Below are positions 15,785-24,372 of a stretch of DNA of 38,423 nucleotides, piece by piece. Each line of letters opens with the position of its first letter. Within the stretch, counting starts at the first letter, position 1. Position numbers and translations under genes: made by a program. Origin of the DNA: Candidatus Nanopelagicales bacterium (GTDB taxonomy: Bacteria; Actinomycetota; Actinomycetes; S36-B12; UBA5976); the NCBI GenBank assembly GCA_030834185.1, contig JAURFT010000009.1, positions 1 to 38,423 of the forward strand, written 5' to 3'. The notes beneath the pieces were generated by a model, which worked only from the letters and a program-made list of their open reading frames with translations, did no database searches and had not been told where the DNA came from.

Positions 15785-16532
15785 TAATAGGACTGTTGTA
15801 GTTGAGGACCTTCATGTTTATTACCGAATTCGAACTAAAGTAAAAAGCAAGCAGATTACTGCCAAGCGTACAGTTGTTGATAAAGCGCTTCGTCGAACCA
15901 GAAAAGCTGCTCTAAAAGAAGTTCATGCGCTTAGAGGAATCAGTTTTACGTCAAATCAAGGTGAAGCTATTGCCATTATTGGCAGAAACGGTGCTGGAAA
16001 AAGCACCCTACTAAGAGCTATCTCTGGATTAATTCCGGCACGATCAGGCAGTATTTTGACCTCTTCGCAGCCATCCTTGCTAGGAGTGAATGCTGCATTA
16101 ATGAATCACCTATCTGGCAGGCGAAATATTGAATTAGGTGGACTAGCGCTTGGAATGACACCAGCTGATGTTGCAGCCAATATGGATGCCATTATTGAAT
16201 TTTCTGGCATTGGTGAATTCATTGATCTGCCACTAAGCACCTACTCATCAGGCATGGGCGCTCGGTTGCGTTTTGCAATTGCATCCTCAGTTCCACAAGA
16301 AATATTGATGATTGATGAAGCTCTTGCAACGGGGGATGTTAATTTCAAAAAACGCTCGCAGCAGCGCATATTGGAGCTAAAAGAAAAAGCGGGAACGGTT
16401 TTTGTAGTTAGTCATTCACATTCTGTAATCAGAGAAACTTGCTCCAGAGCAATTTGGTTGGATAAAGGAACCATGATCGCTGATGGCCCCATGGAAGAAG
16501 TTCTAAGCGCTTACGAAGAAGCGACAACTTAA
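15771..16532 (+). CDS. wzt: ABC polysaccharide export ATPase (Wzt-like, short form)
   Basis: A 253-residue ATPase partner of the Wzm-like permease. Walker A is IIGRNGAGKSTLL, the signature is LSTYSSGMGARLRFAIA, Walker B is EILMIDEALATGD, and the switch His lies in VVSHSHSVI. The family-specific GISFTSNQGEAIAIIG is present. There is no extra C-terminal carbohydrate-binding domain as in E. coli O9a Wzt; the chain ends soon after the nucleotide domain, as in M. tuberculosis galactan exporter-type ATPases. Chain length is therefore probably not set by this protein. The ATG at 15771 is preceded by GAAGG five bases upstream; a GTG four codons earlier is less likely. Confidence 0.9.
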   Translation: MAATDNRTVVVEDLHVYYRIRTKVKSKQITAKRTVVDKALRRTRKAALKEVHALRGISFTSNQGEAIAIIGRNGAGKSTLLRAISGLIPARSGSILTSSQPSLLGVNAALMNHLSGRRNIELGGLALGMTPADVAANMDAIIEFSGIGEFIDLPLSTYSSGMGARLRFAIASSVPQEILMIDEALATGDVNFKKRSQQRILELKEKAGTVFVVSHSHSVIRETCSRAIWLDKGTMIADGPMEEVLSAYEEATT

Positions 16533-16534
16533 AT

Positions 16535-17617
16535 ATGCGAGTCTTGGTAGTCACGGTGGTGCACCACCCACAAGACGCTCGAATTTATTATCGCGAAATT
16601 TCATCTCTGCTTGATCACAATATTCAAGTTAGCTATGCCGCTGCATTTGAATCTTTTGTTACCACTGAAATTGATCCAAGAATTGAACAAATCAATCTGC
16701 CTCGAGCGCATGGCAAACAGCGCGCTAGTGCGCTAATGGCAGTTAAAAAACTGCTGCGTGCTCGATCTAGTGAATTTGATTTGGTGCTCTTGCATGACCC
16801 TGAGCTCTTGCTAGTAGCTGGCGCTAGCAAAACTAAAGTAGTTTGGGACGTTCATGAAGATACGATGACCGCAATCTCTGCGAAGTCATATCTCCCTAAA
16901 TTGCTAAAGCCACTTTTTAAAATGCTAATCATAAAATTAGAACTCACTGCAGAGCGTCGCTATCACTTACTACTTGCTGAGGCCGAATATCAAAAAAGGT
17001 TCAAAAAAACACATCCCGTTATTCCAAATACCTCATTTGTGCCTGAATTGAAAAATGTAGCTAAATCCAATACAGCTATTTACCTTGGAAATATCACCAA
17101 ACTGCGCGGTGGTTATGAGTTAATTGAGCTGGCAAAAAAACTTCTTGAACACAATATTAATTTAGAAATTGTTGGTTCTTGTCCCGATGCTCAGCTTGCC
17201 GCTGAACTTAAAACTGCTGCAGCCGCTGGAGAGCTTGTCTGGCATGGCTACTTGCCTAACGAGACAGCGCTCAAACTTTTACCCGGAAAACTAGCTGGAT
17301 TAGCTTTGCTACATGACCATCCAAATTATCGAGTGAGTCAACCAACAAAGATTTACGAATACATGGCTGCGCAGCTGCCAGTTATCTCAACTCCACTACC
17401 GCAAGCAGCTGCGCTAATTAACAGCGCTGCTTGCGGCTACATTGTTGATTTTAATTCAGTTTCACAGGTAGTAACGGCGCTGATTGAATTAGCGAAAAGT
17501 GATACGCGCTGGCATGAGCTTGGAAATGCTGGATATGACTATGTGGTTGCTAACCACAACTGGGAAACGGATCAAAAGCGATTTATTAGCGCACTCGAAG
17601 ATTTTTTGGTGAAGTAA
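16535..17617 (+). CDS. Glycosyltransferase family 4 protein
   Basis: A 360-residue GT-B enzyme. It opens with MRVLVVTVVHHPQDARIYYRE, a pattern seen in polysaccharide-cluster GT4 enzymes, and contains LLHDPELLLVAG and VVWDVHEDT in the acceptor domain. The donor domain carries AIYLGNITKLRGGYELIELA, LEIVGSCPD, VWHGYLPNETALKLL and the EX7E-like QPTKIYEYMAAQLPVISTPLP. It starts two bases after the ATPase stop, so it belongs to the same transcript and likely extends the exported glycan. Its 3' end overlaps the convergent GT2 gene by 32 bases, the longest such overlap in the window. The sugar specificity is unknown. Confidence 0.86.
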   Translation: MRVLVVTVVHHPQDARIYYREISSLLDHNIQVSYAAAFESFVTTEIDPRIEQINLPRAHGKQRASALMAVKKLLRARSSEFDLVLLHDPELLLVAGASKTKVVWDVHEDTMTAISAKSYLPKLLKPLFKMLIIKLELTAERRYHLLLAEAEYQKRFKKTHPVIPNTSFVPELKNVAKSNTAIYLGNITKLRGGYELIELAKKLLEHNINLEIVGSCPDAQLAAELKTAAAAGELVWHGYLPNETALKLLPGKLAGLALLHDHPNYRVSQPTKIYEYMAAQLPVISTPLPQAAALINSAACGYIVDFNSVSQVVTALIELAKSDTRWHELGNAGYDYVVANHNWETDQKRFISALEDFLVK

Positions 17618-18587
17618 GAAATCCAGCTCCCCAGCACATATGCATTGTTAGCAATACTAATGGCTGCCAGAGCAGTGAACTTAAATGTTTTTTATTAAAA
17701 ATCAGCACTGATCCTGTAAGAATCAAACTTAAATATCCAGCTATTGGAACTAAAAAGATTAAATAGAAGCCGGCGCCTAAAACATAACTGGTGATTAACA
17801 ATCCAGCAGAGCTAAGCAGTGCTAATAAAGTTAGCGGTGGAGCTAAATACCGTAAAGATTTTGTCTCTGGATAAGTTCGGGCAACTTCGCGTCGCCATTT
17901 GCCATAGTTGAAGTACTGTTTTGATAAGGCTTTTATGGTTGATCGTGGTCGATATGTAACTTCCAATCTTGGATCAAACCAAATCAATCCCCCTGATTGT
18001 CTGATTCGATAATTCAGCTCCCAGTCTTGAGCCCTGATAAAACTTTCGTCATAGCCACCAACTTGTTCAAGTGCTGTGCGTCGAAATACACCTAAGTAAA
18101 CAGTGAGCGCTGGGCCAGCACCTCCGCCAGTGTGAAAACTTGCCGGGCCAACGCCAAGCACGCTACGCATAGCTGCTGCAACTGCTACTTCAAAGCGACT
18201 AACTCCAGCTGCAGCCATCACGCCACCTACAACATCTGCATTAGTTTCTTGTAAAACTGTAATTGCTGTCTGGATGTAGTTCTCGGTTAAAATTGCATGT
18301 CCATCAACTCGAACTATTACTTCAAATTTAGCTTTTGCAATTGCTAGATTCAGGGCCGCTGGTGTTTTTCCGCTTGGATTAGCAACTACAACCACTCGAG
18401 GATCTGCAGCAGCTAGCTCAGCTGCGATTAGCGCAGTTTCGTCCGTTGATGGGCCCACAGCGAGCACAACTTCAATTGGCACTGAAACTTGCTGGTTGAG
18501 AATTTCAGATACCGCTTGGTTTAAATACTTAGCTTCATTGAGCACGGGCATCACAACACTTACTCCGGTTAGCGGCCCTGTGTTCAT
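17586..18587 (-). CDS. Membrane-bound glycosyltransferase family 2 protein (ExoA-like)
   Basis: A 333-residue GT2 enzyme. The GT-A domain starts with SVVMPVLNEAKYLNQAV and has LAVGPSTDET, the DxD-like region VIVRVDGHA and QDWELNYRIRQSGG, the last two being nucleotide-sugar and catalytic-base regions. The C-terminal 100 residues hold about three to four membrane helices (LAPPLTLLALLSSAGLLITS, FYLIFLVPIAGYLSLILTG and others). This layout matches ExoA-type succinoglycan transferases. It probably acts on the lipid-linked intermediate at the membrane. It is on its own on the minus strand, divergent from the sulfotransferase. TAAGGT eight bases before the ATG is a possible -10 for a near-leaderless transcript. 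Confidence 0.86.
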   Translation of the reverse strand: MNTGPLTGVSVVMPVLNEAKYLNQAVSEILNQQVSVPIEVVLAVGPSTDETALIAAELAAADPRVVVVANPSGKTPAALNLAIAKAKFEVIVRVDGHAILTENYIQTAITVLQETNADVVGGVMAAAGVSRFEVAVAAAMRSVLGVGPASFHTGGGAGPALTVYLGVFRRTALEQVGGYDESFIRAQDWELNYRIRQSGGLIWFDPRLEVTYRPRSTIKALSKQYFNYGKWRREVARTYPETKSLRYLAPPLTLLALLSSAGLLITSYVLGAGFYLIFLVPIAGYLSLILTGSVLIFNKKHLSSLLWQPLVLLTMHMCWGAGFLTSPKNLRVR

Positions 18588-18640
18588 GGTGAGAAACCTT
18601 AGCGGTGAGAGAATAGGGTCTGGCTTAAGAAGGGTGTTCG
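18588..18640. promoter_or_regulatory. Divergent promoter region, GT2 / sulfotransferase
   Basis: Fifty-three bases between divergent genes. The minus strand has TAAGGT (18596-18601) eight bases before the GT2 ATG. The plus strand has TAGGGT (18614-18619) as a candidate -10 for the sulfation operon, followed by the AAGAAGG ribosome site for the GTG at 18641. No clear -35 boxes. Confidence 0.4.
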
Positions 18641-19738
18641 GTGTCGAATCAACCGCAAATCGTGCTGCATATTGGAACTATGAAGTCCGGCACAACTTAT
18701 TTGCAGCATGGCATCATCAACCAGTTGGCCGAACTTGAATCTGCCGGCTGGCTCTATCCGTTGGATTTTGCACCTGCTCAAGGTGCTATCAATCATGAAC
18801 GAGCAATTTATGGCTTAGTTGGTAATCAGATTCCGTGGGTTGATCAAAAAACTCAACAGCGTATGCACTCACAATGGTTGAGCTTAAAGGCGCAGATCAA
18901 TAACTCGGAGAAATCAATTTTGATTTCAGCTGAAGCACTCGCTTCCATGCTAGAAGAAGGCATTGAATTACTGCTTTCGCAATTGCCTAACCGAGAAATA
19001 AAAATTATTATCACTGCAAGAGATCTAGCTCGGGTGCTGCCATCATCTTGGCAGCAGAGTGTTCGCAATGGTCGAACATATAGTTATGAAGATTATTTTG
19101 AGCGCATTAAACGAGCAGCTGAGCTGCCATTAACAGATGCCGTTGGTTCAAACTTTTGGCGAAGCTATCAGCTCAATCAGGTTGTGCAGCGATGGAGCAA
19201 GTTTGTTCCCATTGCTAACATCACAATTGTTACTGTTCCACCAAAACAAAGTAGCGAATCGCTATGGGCACGATTTATCACTGCAACTGGGTTACCGCTT
19301 GATTCAGCTGAACCAAGATTTGATGACAAACGCGCTCATGCTGCAATAAGTTGGTCAGAAGCTGAAGTTCTAAATGAGCTGAACTTAAAATGGGCACAAA
19401 GCAATAAGTCAGTATCTGAACGTAACAAGCTTCGACGAAAAATTGTTCATGAAGGTTTTCAACAACGTGAGCATCGAGGTCGCTGGATTGGACTAACTGC
19501 GCCGTGGTTGAGCTTGGCTAAAACCTGGGCAGATGCAGATGTGGCAAAGTTGACTCAGCAGCAAGTACGGGTAGTTGGCGATATCAACGAGCTGCGCGTG
19601 GATCCTGCGCTAGCCCCAGTTGAGCCGTGCCCGGCAGCTGAAATCGCTGCAGCCCGCGTCATTGCGGCTCGATTCCAGGATCGAATGCGGTTGCGTGCTG
19701 TGGCTCGGCTTTTGAATATCCCAAGGAAATCTCGCTAA
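18641..19738 (+). CDS. PAPS-dependent sulfotransferase family protein
   Basis: A 365-residue protein whose N terminus carries HIGTMKSGTTYLQ (K15-S16-G17-T18-T19), the 5'-phosphosulfate-binding loop of PAPS sulfotransferases. A second block, IIITARDLARVLPSSWQQS (about 122-140, with R127 and S136), fits the 3'-phosphate-binding region (Arg ... Ser). The remaining chain is variable, as usual for acceptor-binding parts. It has no signal peptide or membrane helix, so sulfation would occur in the cytoplasm before export. The GTG start has AAGAAGG upstream. It is followed by ugd, cysD and cysNC on the same strand; the last two make its PAPS donor. The acceptor is probably the island's glycan, but this is inference. 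Confidence 0.8.
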   Translation: MSNQPQIVLHIGTMKSGTTYLQHGIINQLAELESAGWLYPLDFAPAQGAINHERAIYGLVGNQIPWVDQKTQQRMHSQWLSLKAQINNSEKSILISAEALASMLEEGIELLLSQLPNREIKIIITARDLARVLPSSWQQSVRNGRTYSYEDYFERIKRAAELPLTDAVGSNFWRSYQLNQVVQRWSKFVPIANITIVTVPPKQSSESLWARFITATGLPLDSAEPRFDDKRAHAAISWSEAEVLNELNLKWAQSNKSVSERNKLRRKIVHEGFQQREHRGRWIGLTAPWLSLAKTWADADVAKLTQQQVRVVGDINELRVDPALAPVEPCPAAEIAAARVIAARFQDRMRLRAVARLLNIPRKSR

Positions 19739-19777
19739 GGTAGATTTAGCCACACCATAACAGCGATTTAGGAATAA

Positions 19778-21097
19778 ATGACCAGCACAAATTCAACCGT
19801 TGCGGTAGTGGGATGTGGTTACTTAGGAGCTGTGTTGTCGGCGGTTTTAGCCGAGCAGGGAAATCAAGTTATTGGTCTTGATGTTGATCAAGCCAAAGTG
19901 TCCCAACTCAACTCTGGCATTGCCCCATTTTTTGAACCAGAGTTTCAAGATGTTTTACAAGGCGCCCTTGCCAGCGGTAAATTAAATTTCACAGTTGATC
20001 CAAAAGAAGTCAGTGCAGCCCAAATTATTTTTATCTGCGTTGGCACACCGCAGCAAGCAGGTAACAGCGCTGCTGACTTATCCCAGATCTGGAGTGCGGT
20101 TGATGCCATAGCTCCACACCTTGCTGAATCGGCAATTGTGGTTGGTAGATCCACAGTTCCGGTTGGCACCGCTGCCAAAATTGAGCAACGCATAAATCAA
20201 AAAACTGGTCGGAATTATCAAGTTGCTTGGAACCCAGAATTTTTACGAGAAGGGCTAGCAATAAGTGATACTCGCTGCCCAGATCGAATTGTGATTGGCA
20301 CTACCAGTGCTGAAGTGGAGCGCGAATTGCGCAAGCTCTATCAGCCTCAGCTGGACAAGCAAATCCCAATTTTAATCATGGATGTACCAACAGCTGAACT
20401 AGTAAAGGTGTCAGCGAATGCATTTTTGGCAACAAAAATTTCATTTATCAATGCAGTATCAGAAATCGCTGAACTTGCTGGGGCTGACATTGTTGCGTTA
20501 GCAGAAGCAATTGGATTGGATCCCCGGATTGGAAATAAATTCTTAGCAGCAGGTGTTGGCTTTGGTGGTGGTTGTTTACCAAAAGATATTCGAGCATTTA
20601 TTAGCAGTGGCGAAGAGTTGGGTGCTGCTGAGTCTGTTAAATTCTTAACTGAAGTTGATCAGATAAATACCCGCCAACGAACTCGCGTTGTCACCTTGGC
20701 TAAAAAATTGCTAACAGATCTAAGCGGTAAAAAGGTTGTAGTGCTAGGAGCGGCATTTAAGCCAAACAGCGACGATGTCCGAGATTCCCCTGCATTAGAT
20801 GTTGCACACTCGCTGCACCTGTTAGGTGCGCAGGTTTTTGTGCATGATCCAAAAGCAATTGAGAGCGCCCGGGCAAGATTTCCAGAGCTGAGCTATCAAA
20901 GCGACCTTGCGGCAATTTTCCAGGATTGTGACTTAGTATTACACCTGACTGAATGGTCGATTTATCGTGAACTTGATCCAGTTGCTATTGGGTCAATTGT
21001 TAGAAATCCGGTTTTAATTGACGGGCGCAATGTGTTGGATTTTGGAAAATGGCGAGCTGCCGGATGGCAGGTTAGCGGATTGGGCAAAAAGGCATAA
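19778..21097 (+). CDS. ugd: UDP-glucose 6-dehydrogenase
   Basis: A 439-residue NAD-dependent dehydrogenase making UDP-glucuronic acid from UDP-glucose. It has [20 protein letters not shown] (Rossmann), [29 protein letters not shown] and the catalytic C266 in [13 protein letters not shown], with [20 protein letters not shown] in the C-terminal domain. These are the UDP-Glc/GDP-Man class signatures and differ from the WecC-like enzyme in the same island. AGGA lies four bases before the ATG. Its TAA shares a base with the ATG of cysD (TAATG), so uronic acid synthesis is coupled in one transcript with sulfate activation. GDP-mannose dehydrogenase is a less likely reading. Confidence 0.9.
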   Translation: MTSTNSTVAVVGCGYLGAVLSAVLAEQGNQVIGLDVDQAKVSQLNSGIAPFFEPEFQDVLQGALASGKLNFTVDPKEVSAAQIIFICVGTPQQAGNSAADLSQIWSAVDAIAPHLAESAIVVGRSTVPVGTAAKIEQRINQKTGRNYQVAWNPEFLREGLAISDTRCPDRIVIGTTSAEVERELRKLYQPQLDKQIPILIMDVPTAELVKVSANAFLATKISFINAVSEIAELAGADIVALAEAIGLDPRIGNKFLAAGVGFGGGCLPKDIRAFISSGEELGAAESVKFLTEVDQINTRQRTRVVTLAKKLLTDLSGKKVVVLGAAFKPNSDDVRDSPALDVAHSLHLLGAQVFVHDPKAIESARARFPELSYQSDLAAIFQDCDLVLHLTEWSIYRELDPVAIGSIVRNPVLIDGRNVLDFGKWRAAGWQVSGLGKKA

Positions 21098-22014
21098 TGA
21101 CAAATCTACAAGTCAGCACTGATCAAGTACTTGATGCGTTAGAAGCAGAAGCAATTGGAATTTTGCGCGAAGCTGCTGGATCTTTTAAGAATCCGGTGCT
21201 GATGTATTCGATCGGTAAAGATTCCAGCGTGTTGTTAGAGCTTGCCCGAAAAGCATTTGCTCCAGCTCCTATCCCGTTCACCTTCTTGCATATTGATACC
21301 ACTTTTAAATTTCGAGAGATGATTGAGTTTCGAGATGCCAAGGCAGTTGAGTTTGGTCTAAATCTGATTGTGCATACCAATCCTGAAGGCGCAAACGGCG
21401 AAGTCACAGCTTGGACTCATGGAGCTCAGGAATACACCCGAATTATGAAAACCGTTGCGCTCAGGCAAGCGCTTGATGCTGGCGGCTATGACGCTGCCAT
21501 AGGCGGTGCCCGTCGCGATGAAGAGCGATCTCGCTCCAAAGAGCGAGTATTTAGCCTGCGCGAAGCAGGTCATCGCTGGGAGCCTAGAAATCAACGACCA
21601 GAGATGTGGCGCACTAGAAATACATCGTTAAGTGAAGGTCAAACTATGCGGGTATTCCCACTTAGCAACTGGACCGAGATTGATGTTTGGCGTTATATCC
21701 GACGCGAGAATATTGAGATTGTTCCACTTTATTTTGCAAAGCCTCGCCCAAGCGTAATTCGAGATGGCCAAATTTTAGTTTTAGATGATGATCGCATGCC
21801 GTTGCTAGCAGGTGAAGTGCCGCAGAACCGAATGGTTCGATTCAGATCACTTGGCTGCTATCCAGTTACTGCAGCTATTGAGTCAACTGCAGTGAATATG
21901 GATGAGTTGGTTGCTGAAATGGAAGCTGTTCGAGTTAGTGAGCGTGCGGGGCGACTAATTGATGGTGATCGTGAAGCCTCGATGGAAGCTAAGAAAACAG
22001 AGGGATACTTTTAA
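21097..22014 (+). CDS. cysD: Sulfate adenylyltransferase small subunit
   Basis: A 305-residue CysD that, with CysN, forms adenosine 5'-phosphosulfate from ATP and sulfate. The PP-loop is S38-I-G-K-D-S-S in [17 protein letters not shown]. Further family blocks are [30 protein letters not shown] and [17 protein letters not shown]. The length matches the family (about 300). It starts on the last base of the ugd stop (TAATG) and ends the same way into cysNC, giving a strictly stoichiometric translation unit. In many bacteria this enzyme feeds cysteine synthesis; here no reductive gene is nearby and the upstream gene is a sulfotransferase. Confidence 0.96.
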   Translation: MTNLQVSTDQVLDALEAEAIGILREAAGSFKNPVLMYSIGKDSSVLLELARKAFAPAPIPFTFLHIDTTFKFREMIEFRDAKAVEFGLNLIVHTNPEGANGEVTAWTHGAQEYTRIMKTVALRQALDAGGYDAAIGGARRDEERSRSKERVFSLREAGHRWEPRNQRPEMWRTRNTSLSEGQTMRVFPLSNWTEIDVWRYIRRENIEIVPLYFAKPRPSVIRDGQILVLDDDRMPLLAGEVPQNRMVRFRSLGCYPVTAAIESTAVNMDELVAEMEAVRVSERAGRLIDGDREASMEAKKTEGYF

Positions 22015-23852
22015 TGACGAAATCTTTAACTCCGCTGCTTCGCGTTGTAACTTGTGGTTCAGTTGATGATGGAAAAAGCACTTTAATTGGCCGATTGCTA
22101 GTTGAAACTGATTCAGTTCCGCTTGATGAAGTTGAACGGGCAAGAACCTATCGTCGCGCTGGTTCAATAATTCCAGTTGGTGAAGTTGATTATTCGCTTC
22201 TAACTGATGGGCTCGAAGCAGAACGTGAACAAGGCATCACTATAGATGTCGCATACCGACATCTATTACTTCCCTCAGGCCGACGAGTTGTGCTTGCTGA
22301 TGGTCCAGGCCATGAGCAGTACACCAGAAATATGGCGGTGGCAGCTTCTGATGCTGACGTTGCGCTGTTATTAGTTGACGCAACTAAAGGTGTGCGAGAT
22401 CAAACCATGCGTCATCTAACTGTATGCGCATTAATGGGGGTTGGAACTGTTGTTGCTGTTGTAAACAAACTTGATGCAAAAAACTTCTCAGAGCAAGTAT
22501 TTAATGACCTATCAACTCAGCTAACTGATGCTGCGAATCGACTTGGTATTTCCAGCTTAATGCTTATCCCCGTCAGCGCGCTTTTGGGCGATAACGTAAT
22601 TACTGAAAGCTCAAATACCCCTTGGTATCAAGGGCCAACAGTTTTAGGCGCACTACAGCAATGGGAGCCAGGTAAATCACTTGCAACAGCGCCGCTTCGC
22701 TTGCCAGTGCAAACAATTTTGCGAGCTGATGATTGGCGCGGGTATGGCGGCACGCTAGTAAGCGGCACGCTAAATATTGGTGACAGCTTTGAAGTATCTC
22801 AAAGTGGAAAGCAAGCAAAGATTTCTGAGCTTTACGTAAACGGTAAGCCAGCAACTATTGCCAATCCAGGTGATGCAGTTGCGTTCAAGCCTGATGTTGA
22901 AGTAGATATCTCAAGAGGTGATGTGCTTTGCAGTCCGACCGAGCAACTACAACCAGCAGATCGATTCTCAGCTGATCTAGTTTGGATTGGTGAAGAACCA
23001 CTTGCTCATGGTCGCTCATATTTATTAATTAGTGGACCAACTGCAGTTAATGCCACCGTCACCACAATTCGACACAAGTTAGATGTAAATACTGGGCATG
23101 AAGATGCAGCTCGTATTTTGAATTTGAACGAAATCGGTCGCGTCGCCCTTGCAACTGAACGGCCAATTCCGTTGGATCTATACAGCGAAGTTCGAGACAC
23201 TGGCGGATTTTTATTAGTTGATCGGGTAACAAAACATACCGTTGGTGCCGGAATGGTGCACCATGTGCTGCGCCGCTCATTCAATGTGGTGCCACATGAA
23301 TTTGAGATTGATAAAACTGCACGCGGTAGATTAAAAGCCCAAACACCAAAAGTTATCTGGCTAACTGGTTTGCCAGGTTCTGGAAAATCTACGCTTGCAA
23401 ATGAAGTGGAACGTAGACTTTATGCAGCTGGCATACACACCTATCTGCTTGATGGCGATAACGTTCGAACTGGATTAAATAAAGACCTTGGGTTTACTGC
23501 AACCGACCGTGCCGAAAATGTTAGACGTGTTGGCGAAGTAGCTAAATTGATGGCTGATGCTGGTCTTGTTGTGATGGTTTCGCTGGTAAGCCCATTTAGA
23601 AGTGATCGTGATGCAGTTAAGGAATTGTTCCCAGCCGGCGAATTCATTGAGGTTTTTGTTGATACCCCAGTTGAGATTTGTGCGCAGCGAGATCCAAAGG
23701 GGCTGTATGCAAAAGCACAAGCGGGAAATTTGCCGAATATGACTGGCATGGGACAAAACTATGAAGTTCCGCTGCATGCAGATTTAGTCATTGATGGAAC
23801 TGCCGATTTAGCTCAAAGCGCAGCTGAAGTAATATCAAAAATAATTAATTAA
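22014..23852 (+). CDS. cysNC: Bifunctional sulfate adenylyltransferase large subunit / APS kinase (CysN-CysC fusion)
   Basis: A 612-residue fusion. The N-terminal CysN part is an EF-Tu-like GTPase with GSVDDGKST (15-23), [12 protein letters not shown] (G3) and NKLD (G4), followed by beta-barrel domains to about 430. The C-terminal APS kinase has its own P-loop GLPGSGKST starting at G452, then [25 protein letters not shown] and [12 protein letters not shown]. Together with CysD it makes APS and then PAPS, the sulfuryl donor for sulfotransferases. NodQ and M. tuberculosis CysNC have the same architecture. It begins at the last base of cysD. Its 3' end overlaps the convergent purE by eight bases, which marks the right border of the glycan island. 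Confidence 0.96.
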   Translation: MTKSLTPLLRVVTCGSVDDGKSTLIGRLLVETDSVPLDEVERARTYRRAGSIIPVGEVDYSLLTDGLEAEREQGITIDVAYRHLLLPSGRRVVLADGPGHEQYTRNMAVAASDADVALLLVDATKGVRDQTMRHLTVCALMGVGTVVAVVNKLDAKNFSEQVFNDLSTQLTDAANRLGISSLMLIPVSALLGDNVITESSNTPWYQGPTVLGALQQWEPGKSLATAPLRLPVQTILRADDWRGYGGTLVSGTLNIGDSFEVSQSGKQAKISELYVNGKPATIANPGDAVAFKPDVEVDISRGDVLCSPTEQLQPADRFSADLVWIGEEPLAHGRSYLLISGPTAVNATVTTIRHKLDVNTGHEDAARILNLNEIGRVALATERPIPLDLYSEVRDTGGFLLVDRVTKHTVGAGMVHHVLRRSFNVVPHEFEIDKTARGRLKAQTPKVIWLTGLPGSGKSTLANEVERRLYAAGIHTYLLDGDNVRTGLNKDLGFTATDRAENVRRVGEVAKLMADAGLVVMVSLVSPFRSDRDAVKELFPAGEFIEVFVDTPVEICAQRDPKGLYAKAQAGNLPNMTGMGQNYEVPLHADLVIDGTADLAQSAAEVISKIIN

Positions 23853-24366
23853 GTTGCTGCTTTAGCTTATTTTGTAGGTCATTGTTTTTTTCAATAACTT
23901 TAATGCCTAGCTCTTTACGATATTTATCTAGTTTTTCTTGAAGCGGCTTATCTGTAGTAGCTAACATTCTTAGTGCAAGCAAGCCAGCATTTGCAGCGCC
24001 ATTAATCGCAACAGTTGCAACCGGTACGCCAGCTGGCATCTGAACCACACTTAACAGCGAGTCCAGGCCATCTAGCTGAGTTAGCGCAACTGGCACTCCG
24101 ATCACAGGCAAACTAGTAGCTGCGGCAATCATTCCAGGCAGATGCGCAGCTCCCCCAGCTCCAGCAATAATTATTTGAAAACCATTCGCTGCAGCATTAG
24201 TTGCAAATTCCATCATCTGCTGCGGTGTGCGATGAGCCGAGATGATCGCAACTTCAGCGGCCACGCCAAATTCAGTTAGCAGATCAACGGCAGCCTGCAT
24301 AGTTGGCAAGTCTGAGTCAGATCCCATCACCACTGCCACTTTGGCTGAAGTCATCGCAATTCCCAT
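23845..24366 (-). CDS. purE: 5-(carboxyamino)imidazole ribonucleotide mutase
   Basis: PurE class I mutase that moves the carboxyl group of N5-CAIR to C4 in purine synthesis. Motifs are [25 protein letters not shown] and [15 protein letters not shown], with PVIGVP following. The last ~30 residues are a lysine/glutamate/glutamine-rich tail beyond the usual core. The ATG at 24366 is taken; an ATG four codons downstream (24354, [11 protein letters not shown]) is equally plausible and closer to family length. It follows purK by six bases on the same strand and is convergent with cysNC. Confidence 0.95.
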   Translation of the reverse strand: MGIAMTSAKVAVVMGSDSDLPTMQAAVDLLTEFGVAAEVAIISAHRTPQQMMEFATNAAANGFQIIIAGAGGAAHLPGMIAAATSLPVIGVPVALTQLDGLDSLLSVVQMPAGVPVATVAINGAANAGLLALRMLATTDKPLQEKLDKYRKELGIKVIEKNNDLQNKLKQQLN

Positions 24367-24372
24367 CTGTGC

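Noticed and set aside
21097-23852. cysD/cysNC read as part of cysteine synthesis
   Set aside because: Not excluded genome-wide, but here the genes are coupled to ugd and a sulfotransferase, and no reductase gene is nearby, so the PAPS-donor role is preferred.
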